DNA from: Bacteroidales bacterium
Lineage (GTDB): Bacteria > Bacteroidota > Bacteroidia > Bacteroidales > UBA932
Assembly (NCBI GenBank): GCA_017469745.1
Contig: JAFUFS010000018.1
Coordinates: forward strand, 27,506-91,505
Direction: 5' to 3'
DNA length: 64,000 bases
Part shown: piece by piece, positions 28,775 through 37,172 of the stretch
Numbering within the stretch: the first letter of the stretch is position 1
Layout: every line of letters begins with the position of its first letter
Notes under the pieces: model-generated
Databases searched by the model: none
The model's input: only the letters and a program-made list of their open reading frames with translations
Told to the model about the DNA's origin: nothing
Made by a program: the position numbers and the translations under genes

Positions 28775-29539
28775 ATGATTATGACATCCGGAACCGTTTT
28801 CAGCATCGAAGAATTCGCAGTTCACGACGGCCCAGGAATACGCACTGCCGTTTTCCTCAAGGGCTGCCCGCTTCGTTGCACCTGGTGCCACAATCCGGAA
28901 GGCCAGAAATTCGGCAGCGAACTGATGGTGAAGAAGGGAGAGCAGAGCATCTGCGGCACTGAATACACTCCCGAAGACCTGGTCGCCAAACTGTTGAGGA
29001 ACGAGGCGATATTCAAAATGAATTCGGGAGGGGTCACCTTCACGGGCGGAGAACCGCTCGCCCAGGCAGGCTTCCTTGTCAGGGTGCTGGAACTGCTCGA
29101 AGGAAGGATACACACTGCGATCGAGACAAGCGGATTCGCTCCCGAGGAGACCTTCCGCGAAGTCCTCGGCCACCTGGACCTCGTGATGATGGATGTCAAG
29201 CTGGTCGACCAGGAACGTCACAGGCAGTGGACCGGAGTAAGCAATGCTCTTATCCTGAGGAATCTGGAGACGCTTATAGGTTCAGGAAAACATTTCATCA
29301 TCAGGATCCCCCTGATCCCCGGAGTCAACGATGACAAGGCCAACCTTGAGGCCACGGCAGCCCTGCTTGAAGGAGCCCAGGGCCTGCAGAGAGTCGAATT
29401 CCTCCCCTACCACAAGACGGCCGGCGCCAAGTACCCGATGGTCGGCAGGGAATATGCCCCCGGCTTTGACACGGAGGTACCTCCGAGACTGGACGTGGAG
29501 CAATTTGAAAAGAGAAATATAAAAACGATGATACTATGA
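28775..29539 (+). CDS. Glycyl-radical enzyme activase (radical SAM)
   Basis: 254 residues. The radical-SAM cluster motif C-P-L-R-C-T-W-C (Cys 31, 35, 38) is followed by H-N-P-E-G, F-T-G-G-E-P-L near residue 92 and the T-S-G and D-V-K segments of the PflA type. It uses S-adenosylmethionine and a 4Fe-4S cluster to place a glycyl radical on the partner enzyme, whose ATG overlaps its stop by 4 bases. It lacks the extra ferredoxin-like double cluster found in many activases of diol dehydratases, which makes it closer in build to the pyruvate formate-lyase activase. It works only without oxygen, so the host is an anaerobe. Confidence 0.92.
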   Translation: MIMTSGTVFSIEEFAVHDGPGIRTAVFLKGCPLRCTWCHNPEGQKFGSELMVKKGEQSICGTEYTPEDLVAKLLRNEAIFKMNSGGVTFTGGEPLAQAGFLVRVLELLEGRIHTAIETSGFAPEETFREVLGHLDLVMMDVKLVDQERHRQWTGVSNALILRNLETLIGSGKHFIIRIPLIPGVNDDKANLEATAALLEGAQGLQRVEFLPYHKTAGAKYPMVGREYAPGFDTEVPPRLDVEQFEKRNIKTMIL

Positions 29540-31605
29540 ACGAAAGATTGGATGCACTCAGGACCTACCTTCTGGACAAGAAGCATCATGCCTTCGTCAG
29601 GACGTCCGCTGAAGCGGGAATAGCCGATCTGAACGAGCAGTTCGAGAGAGAAGGAACTCCGGACCAGATGCGCAGTGCGATAGTCTTCCGCGAGATGATG
29701 CGGTGCCAGGAGCCGGTGATCCTACCCGGCGAGAAAATCGTCCTCACAAGGACAGTGAAGGATGTCCCCTTCATCTACACCGACAAGGAATGGGAAGGAA
29801 TAAAATCCACACATTACATCCATGAGAGGGGTACGGTCAGCAACATAAGCCCCGACTACGAGACCACGGTCCGCCTCGGACTCGGAGCCCGCAGGAAGGA
29901 GGTCGAAGCAAGACTCGAAGATGAAAGCCTGGACGTAAAGGGAAGGACCTTCCTGAAATCCGTCCTGATCTGCATCGAGGCTCTTCAGGACCTGATCTCG
30001 CGCTATGAGGCAAAGGCCCGCGAGGCCGGCGAGGATGACACCGCAGAAGTACTCTCCAGGATCCGCACCGAAGGAGCCGGCTCATTCAGGGAAGCGCTCC
30101 AGCTGCTCCGGGCCATCCATTTCGCAATCTGGGCTGCAGACAACTACCATAACACCCTGGGCCGTTTCGAACAGTACATGTGCCCCTACTTCAGGCACGA
30201 CATCGACAACGGAGTCCTGACCCGCGAGGAAGCCTTCGACCTGCTCGAGGAATTCTTCCTCACCTGCAACAAGGACAGCGACTTCTATCCTGGAATGCAG
30301 CAGGGAGACAACGGACAGAGCATCGTGCTCGGAGGCCGTGACGCCGAAGGCAATTATCTCTTCAATGAACTCTCCGAGATGTGCCTTAAGGCCAGCTACG
30401 AACTAAGGCTCATCGATCCCAAGATCAACATAAGGGTCGACTCGAGGACTCCGGACGAGGTGTTTGAAAAGGGCTCCAGGCTCACGAAGATCGGCCTTGG
30501 CTTCCCCCAGTACAGCAACGACGACGTCGTGATCCAGGGCCTGATCCGCAAAGGCTACTCAGAGGAAGACGCCAGGGACTATGTCGTGGCTGCCTGCTGG
30601 GAATTTATCATCCCGAAGGTTGCGATGGACATCGTCAACATCGACGGACTCTCGCTCGCCGCCTGCGTCAAGGACAGCTTGCCCGCTCTGAAGGACTGCA
30701 AGGACTATGAAGAGTTCTACTGCGAGGTTGAAAGGAACATATTCAAGGAAGCCGACAGGATCTGCTCCGGTCACAAGGATCTCTACATGATCCCCTCCCC
30801 GATGATGTCCCTGCTGATGGACGGAACCATCGAAAAAGCCCGGGACATCTCACTCGGCTGCAAATACAACAATTTCGGAATACACGGCACCGGCCTGGCG
30901 ACCGCCGCCGACTCGCTCGCCGCAATCAAGAAGTTCTTCTTCGAGCAGAAGCGCTTTACCTACGACAGGCTGCTGGAAGCCCTGGAAAAGGATTTCAGGA
31001 ACGACCCGGAGCTGAAGGACATGCTTAGGAAGGAAGCCCCGAAGATGGGTCAGGACGATGACGAGGTCGACGCAATCGGCACCGCCCTCCTCGATTCATT
31101 CGACAAGGCACTCGAAGGAAGGGTCAATGAGCGCGGAGGAATCTACCGCGCCGGCACGGGTACCGCCATGTACTACATCTGGCACGCCCGCGACCTGGGA
31201 GCGACTCCCGACGGAAGGACTGCCGAGGAGAACATCCCGGCAAACTATTCCCCGAGCCTGTTCATGAAACAGAACGGCCCGGTCTCGGTGATTAAGTCGT
31301 TCTCGAAGCCTCATCTGGAGAGGGTCATCAACGGAGGCCCCCTCACCCTGGAATTCGACAGGACGGTCTTCCGCAACGACGAGAGCATCCGCAAGCTTGG
31401 AATGCTCGTCAAGACCTTCGTGACCCTCGGAGGCCACCAGCTCCAGCTCAACACGGTCAGCCGTGAGGAACTCCTGGATGCCAAGGTCCACCCTGAGGCC
31501 CACAGGCAGCTTATCGTGAGGGTCTGGGGCTGGAGCGGCTACTTCGTCGAGCTCGACGAATGCTACCAGGACCATGTGATCAGCCGCATTGAATTCGACG
31601 TCTAA
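29536..31605 (+). CDS. Glycyl-radical enzyme of unknown substrate
   Basis: 689 residues, shorter than most family members (about 760-850). The active-site Cys is Cys354 in A-A-C-W-E, with the Glu two residues later (Glu356) that marks lyases and dehydratases rather than pyruvate formate-lyase (which has Cys-Cys). The glycyl-radical loop near the C-terminus reads R-V-W-G-W-S with Gly665, where the usual text is R-V-A/S-G-Y-S/A; both flanking changes are to Trp. The mid-N-terminal segment S-N-I-S-P-D-Y-E stands where many dehydratases have a Gly-His. It lies between its activase and a sugar symporter plus GH51 gene, so a sugar-derived polyol or acid is a fair guess. I do not recognise the subfamily. 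Confidence 0.85.
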   Translation: MNERLDALRTYLLDKKHHAFVRTSAEAGIADLNEQFEREGTPDQMRSAIVFREMMRCQEPVILPGEKIVLTRTVKDVPFIYTDKEWEGIKSTHYIHERGTVSNISPDYETTVRLGLGARRKEVEARLEDESLDVKGRTFLKSVLICIEALQDLISRYEAKAREAGEDDTAEVLSRIRTEGAGSFREALQLLRAIHFAIWAADNYHNTLGRFEQYMCPYFRHDIDNGVLTREEAFDLLEEFFLTCNKDSDFYPGMQQGDNGQSIVLGGRDAEGNYLFNELSEMCLKASYELRLIDPKINIRVDSRTPDEVFEKGSRLTKIGLGFPQYSNDDVVIQGLIRKGYSEEDARDYVVAACWEFIIPKVAMDIVNIDGLSLAACVKDSLPALKDCKDYEEFYCEVERNIFKEADRICSGHKDLYMIPSPMMSLLMDGTIEKARDISLGCKYNNFGIHGTGLATAADSLAAIKKFFFEQKRFTYDRLLEALEKDFRNDPELKDMLRKEAPKMGQDDDEVDAIGTALLDSFDKALEGRVNERGGIYRAGTGTAMYYIWHARDLGATPDGRTAEENIPANYSPSLFMKQNGPVSVIKSFSKPHLERVINGGPLTLEFDRTVFRNDESIRKLGMLVKTFVTLGGHQLQLNTVSREELLDAKVHPEAHRQLIVRVWGWSGYFVELDECYQDHVISRIEFDV

Positions 31606-31623
31606 TAAAACATCAATAGCAAA

Positions 31624-32955
31624 ATGGCAAAAGTCAGAGGAAAAATGTTCTACATCGCCTTTGTCGCATCCCTGGGAGGCCTTCTCTTCGGATTCGACAC
31701 GGCGGTCATCTCAGGAGCCGAACAGGCAATCCAGAAAATCTACGGCCTGTCGAGCTTCGCCCACGGATTCACAATCGCCACGGCACTCATCGGTACCATT
31801 ATCGGCGCCTTCATCTGCGACCGTCCTTCAGAGAAGTACGGAAGGAAAAAGCTCCTGATCGTAATCGCCTGGCTCTACCTGATCTCGGCGATCGGCAGCG
31901 CCACAATCGTGAACTGGTACTCGTTCATGTTCTTCCGTTTCATCGGAGGACTGGCCGTGGGAGCTTCATCGGTTGTCGGTCCCATGTACATCGCAGAGAT
32001 CTCCCCCTCCGACTGGAGGGGCCGTTTCGTGGCATTTTTCCAGTTCAACATAGTCCTTGGCATCGTCCTGGCCTACATCTCCAACTTCCTCGTGAAGGGA
32101 GTCCCGCATGACTGGCAGTGGATGATAGGCATCGAGGCCTTCCCCGCCCTGCTCTTCGCCCTGCTCCTCGTCACGGTACCCGAGAGCCCGCGCTGGCTCG
32201 TGAAGCAGGGGCGCCAGAGTGACGGAAGGAAGGTCTTCGAGATGATCGGAGAGCCCGACGTCGACCATGAGATCAAGGAGATCGAGGAGTCCCTCACCGC
32301 CACGGCGGACGCCGGCGACAAGCTGTTCCAGAAGAAGTACGCCATCCCGGTGCTTATCGCCTTCCTGATCGCAACCTTCAACCAGCTCACCGGCATCAAC
32401 GCCATCCTCTACTATGCTCCGAGAATATTCGAACAGTCCGGAGTCTTCGCCGAAGGCGCAATGGTCCATTCGATCATAGTCGGCCTTACGAACCTCGTCT
32501 TTACCATGCTCGGAATGTCGCTCATTGACAAGGTCGGACGCAAGCAGCTCCTGCTCTTCGGTGCGGTCGGAATGTTCATAGCCCTTTCTATGGTCTCCAT
32601 AGGATTCAAGCTGAACCTCATCCACGGCTACTACATGCTCCTCTGCCTGATGGGTTACATTGCCTTCTTCGCCATGTCCCTCGGAGCGACCATCTGGGTA
32701 GTGATCTCCGAAGTCTTCCCCAACAGCGTCAGGGCAAAGGGACAGATGCTGGGCAGCATGACCCACTGGGTCTGGTCCGCCCTCCTCACCTGGTTCTTCC
32801 CCGTGCTCTTCAAGGACGGTCGCGAGTCCTTCATCTTCGGCTTCTTCGCCCTCATAGCCCTCGGCAGCCTGGTCTTCGCGATAAAGCTCCCCGAGACCAA
32901 GGGCAAGTCGCTCGAGCAGATCCAGAAAGAACTTACAGACAAGCAGACAGCATGA
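31624..32955 (+). CDS. Sugar porter (MFS) symporter
   Basis: 443 residues with twelve helices and all marks of the sugar porter family: G-F-D-T-A-V-I-S-G in helix 1, R-P-S-E-K-Y-G-R-K-K after helix 2, P-E-S-P-R-W-L near 184, Q-L-T-G-I-N near 255, D-K-V-G-R-K near 300, and P-E-T-K-G-K-S-L-E at the C-terminus. These carry a pentose or hexose into the cell with a proton, as XylE or AraE do. It starts 18 bases after the glycyl-radical gene and overlaps the arabinofuranosidase gene by 4 bases. Arabinose uptake is inferred from that neighbour. Confidence 0.92.
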   Translation: MAKVRGKMFYIAFVASLGGLLFGFDTAVISGAEQAIQKIYGLSSFAHGFTIATALIGTIIGAFICDRPSEKYGRKKLLIVIAWLYLISAIGSATIVNWYSFMFFRFIGGLAVGASSVVGPMYIAEISPSDWRGRFVAFFQFNIVLGIVLAYISNFLVKGVPHDWQWMIGIEAFPALLFALLLVTVPESPRWLVKQGRQSDGRKVFEMIGEPDVDHEIKEIEESLTATADAGDKLFQKKYAIPVLIAFLIATFNQLTGINAILYYAPRIFEQSGVFAEGAMVHSIIVGLTNLVFTMLGMSLIDKVGRKQLLLFGAVGMFIALSMVSIGFKLNLIHGYYMLLCLMGYIAFFAMSLGATIWVVISEVFPNSVRAKGQMLGSMTHWVWSALLTWFFPVLFKDGRESFIFGFFALIALGSLVFAIKLPETKGKSLEQIQKELTDKQTA

Positions 32956-35354
32956 CAAGAAGGATAACCACCCTGCTGCTCATCCTCGCCACGGCGGCCG
33001 GAGCAGCGGCCCAGGACAGGATCACAGTCGATCCCGGCAAGATAATCAACCATGTAAGTCCCCTGCTCTACGGTTCGGGGATGGAGGACGTGAACCACGA
33101 AGTCTACGGAGGAATCTACAACCAGAGGATCTTCGGCGAGAGTTTCGAGGAGGGCGCGGACGTGATCCGGATCACCGGCTTCACCCGCTTTGATTCAATC
33201 TGGCACGGAGTGGGCGACAGGGTCTACCCGACCGTCAACAATTCCTCGGCTAAACTAATGATGGACGAGCCTGAGACCGGCAAGGGCAAGGTCTCGGTGG
33301 ACATCCGTTTCGAAAGCATACGCCCCGGAACTGCCGGCCTCTTCCTCCACGCATCAGGAGCAAAGGAAGGCCCGGAGAACATCAAAGGCTACGAATTCGG
33401 CATCTCTGCCGTTGGCAACCGTTTCACTCTCTGGAAGGTGGACGGCGGCCGCAGGGAGATCGGCGCCGTCAACCTCCGTTTCGATCCCTGGGACTGGCAC
33501 AATCTTGAGATCGAATTCGACGGAGCCAGGTTCAACGTCAAGATGGACGGGGAACTGATCTTCGTGGCCAATGACAAGGACACCCCCTTCCTGAAAGGCC
33601 AGCTCGGCCTCAGGACCCGCAGTGCCGACGCTTCCTTCAGAAGGCTCCGCCTCTCCGACGGCAACGGCTCCCGGGACATTGCCCTCAACTTCGAGAACGA
33701 AGCCCAGGTGAGCTCGATGTGGAGGCCCTACACGACGAATGCTTCTGACTCTTCCTTCGCTCTCGACCGCGAGAATCCTTATAACGGAGGGCAGTGCCAG
33801 ATGGTGGAAAACCGCGGCTCAGGCCGGGTCGGGGTCTCCAACATGAGCCTGAACCACTGGGGAATAGGCCTAAAGAAGGGACAGGTGTTCAAGGGAGAAT
33901 TCTTCGCCAGAGGAAACGCCTCCAAGATCATGGTAGCCCTGCAGGACGAGGACGGGACCAAGGAATATGCCCTCGCGAGGGTCGGTTCCGTGTCCGGAGG
34001 CTGGAAGAAATATTCATTCACCCTGAAGTCCGGAGCAGCCGATCCCAAGGCCCGCTTCGCGATCTTCATCGAAGGGAAGGGAAAAGTCTGGCTGGACCAG
34101 GTGACTCTGATGGGCACCGGTGACGACCTCTTCAAAGGCCTTCCTTTCAGGGCCGACATCGCCCAGGGTCTCATCGACGAAGGCCTGACCTTCCTCCGCT
34201 ACGGAGGTTCGATGACCAACGCCAAGGAATATTCATTCAAGCAGATGACAGGGCCGCGCGACCGCCGCCAGCCCTACCGCGGCCAGTGGTACCACTTCGG
34301 CACCAACGGTTTCGGAATAGTCGAATTCGTCCAAGTGGCAGAGGCCTGCGGCTTCACCCCTTCCTTCGCAGTCAACATGGAAGAGGATCCCGAGACCATG
34401 GCCTTCATGGTTGAATACCTCAACGGCTCGTCCGAGACCGAAGGCGGACGCCGGAGGGTGGCCGACGGGCATCCCGAGCCCTACGGGGTCAAGTACATCG
34501 AACTCGGCAACGAAGAGTGCATCTTCTGGACGATAAAGGAAAACTACCAGCACTACATCGACCGTTTCAACCTCCTTGCCGATGCCATGCTGAAAGTCGA
34601 TCCTTCACTTGAACTCGTCTGCTCGGCCTGGTGGAGGCCGGACCTGAAGCCCCTGATGGAAATGGTCTTCAAGGGTGTCGACGGGAAGGCCGCCTGGTGG
34701 GATCTCCACACGACCACGGACTCCTTTGCAGCCGCCCTCAGGGTCGATCCTACACTGGACCAGATGAAGGAGTGGTTCCTCGAATGGAATCCTGACACCA
34801 AGATGCGGATTGCCATCTTCGAAGAGAACGGAGCTACCCACAACGTGGAAAGGATGCTCGGGCACGTGGTCAACCAGAACGCTGTACGCCGCCACGGAGA
34901 CTGGGTCCTTACATCGAGCGCAGCAAACGCCCTGGAGCCCTATCTCCAGAACGACAACGCCTGGAACCAGGGACAGGTCTTCTTTACTCCGACCCAGGTC
35001 TGGGGCATGCCACCGTTCCATGCCCAGAAGATGGCCTCCTCACACCACCAGAACAACCTTGTGGAAAGCAAGGTGGAAGGAGGACTTGACGTCACTGCTA
35101 CCGTCAGCGATGACGGGGACTGCGTGATCCTCCACATCGCCAACCTTTCAGACAAGGGCATCCCTGTTGAAGCCGTGATCAAGGGATTCGAGAGGCCTTT
35201 TTCCATTAAGGAAATTTCCCTCAGCGGAGGCCTCAAGGATGTCAACTCACCCGCTGATCCTGAAAAGATTTCACCGATTGAACGAAAAATCGACAATCTC
35301 GGTGCAATCTTTGCAAAGCCTTATTCATACACCCTTGTTGAGGTGCAGAAATAA
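32952..35354 (+). CDS. GH51-type alpha-L-arabinofuranosidase with carbohydrate-binding inserts
   Basis: 800 residues, signal peptide ending A-G-A-A-A-Q. The start of the mature protein (I-N-H-V-S-P-L-L-Y-G-S-G-M-E-D-V-N-H) is typical of the family. Two beta-sandwich modules (about 90-235 and 235-395, the second with L-D-Q-V-T-L-M) are inserted before the (beta/alpha)8 barrel. The acid/base is Glu521 in E-L-G-N-E-E and the likely nucleophile Glu is near 623 in A-I-F-E-E-N-G. The C-terminal domain is an arabinofuranosidase beta-sandwich. It releases arabinose from plant arabinan or arabinoxylan outside the cytosol, feeding the adjacent symporter. Confidence 0.88.
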   Translation: MTRRITTLLLILATAAGAAAQDRITVDPGKIINHVSPLLYGSGMEDVNHEVYGGIYNQRIFGESFEEGADVIRITGFTRFDSIWHGVGDRVYPTVNNSSAKLMMDEPETGKGKVSVDIRFESIRPGTAGLFLHASGAKEGPENIKGYEFGISAVGNRFTLWKVDGGRREIGAVNLRFDPWDWHNLEIEFDGARFNVKMDGELIFVANDKDTPFLKGQLGLRTRSADASFRRLRLSDGNGSRDIALNFENEAQVSSMWRPYTTNASDSSFALDRENPYNGGQCQMVENRGSGRVGVSNMSLNHWGIGLKKGQVFKGEFFARGNASKIMVALQDEDGTKEYALARVGSVSGGWKKYSFTLKSGAADPKARFAIFIEGKGKVWLDQVTLMGTGDDLFKGLPFRADIAQGLIDEGLTFLRYGGSMTNAKEYSFKQMTGPRDRRQPYRGQWYHFGTNGFGIVEFVQVAEACGFTPSFAVNMEEDPETMAFMVEYLNGSSETEGGRRRVADGHPEPYGVKYIELGNEECIFWTIKENYQHYIDRFNLLADAMLKVDPSLELVCSAWWRPDLKPLMEMVFKGVDGKAAWWDLHTTTDSFAAALRVDPTLDQMKEWFLEWNPDTKMRIAIFEENGATHNVERMLGHVVNQNAVRRHGDWVLTSSAANALEPYLQNDNAWNQGQVFFTPTQVWGMPPFHAQKMASSHHQNNLVESKVEGGLDVTATVSDDGDCVILHIANLSDKGIPVEAVIKGFERPFSIKEISLSGGLKDVNSPADPEKISPIERKIDNLGAIFAKPYSYTLVEVQK

Positions 35355-35371
35355 TTACTTTTTTCAAAGAA

Positions 35372-35923
35372 ATGGAAAAACTCAATCATCCCGCAATTCT
35401 GGTCGTTGACATGCTCAACGACTTCGTGACCGGCGCACTCGCCTGCGACCGTGGAAAGGCTATCGTCCCTGCAACCGCACGCCTTCTCAGGGCAGCGCGA
35501 GAGAAGGGTGTCCCTGTGATCTTCTGCAACGACGCCCATCTGCCCGGTATCGATCGCGAACTCCTCATCTGGGGAGACCATGCAATTGCCGGAACCCCCG
35601 GTGCCCAAGTCATTCCGGAGCTTGAACTCTGCGAGAAGGACTTCGTCGTTCCGAAGCGCCGTTACAGCGGCTTCTTCCAGACAGACCTGGACATCCTGCT
35701 CAAGGAACTCGGAGTCAAGACCGTAATCATGACCGGTCTCCATGCCCACATGTGCGTCAGGCACACTTCCGCCGACGCTTTCTGCCTCGGCTACGACGTG
35801 GTCGTCGCAAAGGAAGCCACCGACTCCTTCACGGAGGAGGACTACCTCAACGGTCTCGCCTACCTCAAGACCTGCTACGGAGCGGACGCCTATTCCAACG
35901 ACGAGCTTATCGCCGCAATGTAG
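35372..35923 (+). CDS. Isochorismatase-fold cysteine hydrolase
   Basis: 183 residues, one domain. The catalytic triad is visible: Asp13 (V-V-D-M-L-N-D-F), Lys95 (V-P-K-R-R-Y-S-G-F) and Cys128 (H-A-H-M-C-V-R-H-T), with the usual cis-peptide region before the Cys. The family includes nicotinamidases, ureido hydrolases and related C-N hydrolases; the metal-binding residues of true nicotinamidases (D-x-H near 52-56: N-D-A-H) are partly present. It lies 17 bases after the GH51 gene, so it may be co-transcribed, but nicotinamide salvage unrelated to sugar use is just as likely. Confidence 0.85.
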   Translation: MEKLNHPAILVVDMLNDFVTGALACDRGKAIVPATARLLRAAREKGVPVIFCNDAHLPGIDRELLIWGDHAIAGTPGAQVIPELELCEKDFVVPKRRYSGFFQTDLDILLKELGVKTVIMTGLHAHMCVRHTSADAFCLGYDVVVAKEATDSFTEEDYLNGLAYLKTCYGADAYSNDELIAAM

Positions 35924-35944
35924 CTCCAGGTTCTTTTGGAACAG

Positions 35945-36352
35945 ATGAAACATATCGAAGTGGTCGCCGCGGTCATCCGTAAAGGCGACCACATTTTTGC
36001 TACCCAGAGGGGTTACGGGGACTTCAAGGACTGGTGGGAATTCCCCGGCGGGAAGATGGAACCGGGAGAATCCAGGGAAGAGGCCCTCGCCAGGGAGATC
36101 CGCGAAGAACTGTCGGCGGAAATCCGGATCGAGAAGCACCTGAAAACCGTGGAGTGGGACTATCCGGCCTTCCACCTGACGCTTCACTGCTTCCTGTGCT
36201 CATTGGCCACGGAAGGAATGCACCTCAACGAGCACGAAGCCGCAAGGTGGCTGGACAGCAAGTCAATATATTCAGTGAACTGGCTCCCGGCCGACGAGGA
36301 CATCCTCCCGCTTATTGCTGAAGAACTGTCCTCTTCGCCTCAGGAGTCATGA
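35945..36352 (+). CDS. Nudix hydrolase, MutT type
   Basis: 135 residues from the ATG at 35945 (M-K-H-I-E-V-V-A-A-V-I); an in-frame TTG at 35936 is less likely. The Nudix box is complete at residues 36-60 (G-K-M-E-P-G-E-S then R-E-E-L), preceded by W-W-E-F-P-G-G as in MutT and other (d)NTP pyrophosphatases. It probably removes oxidised nucleotides such as 8-oxo-dGTP from the pool. The last 41 bases overlap the convergent DUF3298 gene. Confidence 0.88.
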   Translation: MKHIEVVAAVIRKGDHIFATQRGYGDFKDWWEFPGGKMEPGESREEALAREIREELSAEIRIEKHLKTVEWDYPAFHLTLHCFLCSLATEGMHLNEHEAARWLDSKSIYSVNWLPADEDILPLIAEELSSSPQES

Positions 36353-37172
36353 AAGGGGCTATCTCATTGAAAGGCACCACGAAGGAGGGCATGCCCTCAG
36401 CGTAGCTGGCGATCTCATACTGCTGGTAGGTGAAAACCAGACCGTCCTTCGAAGGGAAGGGTTCCCAGCCAGGAAGCGGAATTATTCCGTCCTCGATGAA
36501 GAGCTGGTCCTTAAGCTCGGCCCATTCGACCTTCACACCCATCTCATCGTAATAACGGATCAGGCCCTCCTGCAGGATGGTCTGCATTTCCAGCACTCTG
36601 TCATGGTCAAGCATCTTCTCGACCAGATGGCCGTCCTGCTTGTCGAAAGTCAGGCAGCCGCGTCCGGTCACTCCACCATGGGCACCTCCCATGTAGATGT
36701 AGTCCTGGGACTGGAAAACCACATAGGCGGTGGTGTCGGCAATCTTGTTAAGGGTAAACTCATAGCTCCATGAAGGAAAATCGAACTCTTCACCGGAATA
36801 GGTTGCTCTCTCATCGGCATCCTCCTTGGAGAGACGGCTTATGAGTTCGAAGGCATTGTCATGGTAATAATCAAGGAAGGCCTCGGCATCGGACCGGTCT
36901 CCCTCGAAAGGAGGGAAGAACCTCTCGTTCTCGTACGAGGTGATGCGGCTGAGGATGTCATCCGTCACATCCTGAAGCTCGGTGCGGATAGCCTTAGCCA
37001 CCGCCTCATCCCCGACAGGAAGGTCGACATCCATAGTCAGTGAAGCAAACTCAGCTGAGTCTGAATAATGATAGTTCAAGGTCCGAAACTCCTTCGGGGA
37101 GTTAGTATTGCAGGAAAAGGCGGCTGCCATGACCAGGATGGCAGCGAGAGTTATGAATGAATATCTTTTCAT
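36312..37172 (-). CDS. DUF3298-type lipoprotein
   Basis: 286 residues. MKRYSFITLAAILVMAAAFS-C is a lipoprotein signal with Cys 21. The body has an N-terminal DUF4163-like part (Y-H-Y-S-D-S-A-E-F) and a C-terminal DUF3298 part (M-G-G-A-H-G then T-F-D-K-Q-D-G-H-L then Y-E-I-A-S-Y-A-E-G-M-P), the PdaC/RsiV-like fold that binds peptidoglycan or lysozyme in known cases. It is the last gene of the minus-strand alarmone/partner-switch operon, overlapping the antiporter gene by 4 bases, so an envelope-sensing role is possible but unproven. Confidence 0.8.
   Translation of the reverse strand: MKRYSFITLAAILVMAAAFSCNTNSPKEFRTLNYHYSDSAEFASLTMDVDLPVGDEAVAKAIRTELQDVTDDILSRITSYENERFFPPFEGDRSDAEAFLDYYHDNAFELISRLSKEDADERATYSGEEFDFPSWSYEFTLNKIADTTAYVVFQSQDYIYMGGAHGGVTGRGCLTFDKQDGHLVEKMLDHDRVLEMQTILQEGLIRYYDEMGVKVEWAELKDQLFIEDGIIPLPGWEPFPSKDGLVFTYQQYEIASYAEGMPSFVVPFNEIAPFMTPEAKRTVLQQ

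Noticed and set aside
31966-32958. 330-codon open frame antisense to the sugar porter gene
   Set aside because: Glu/Asp/Gly-rich shadow frame opposite a complete, well-conserved transporter.
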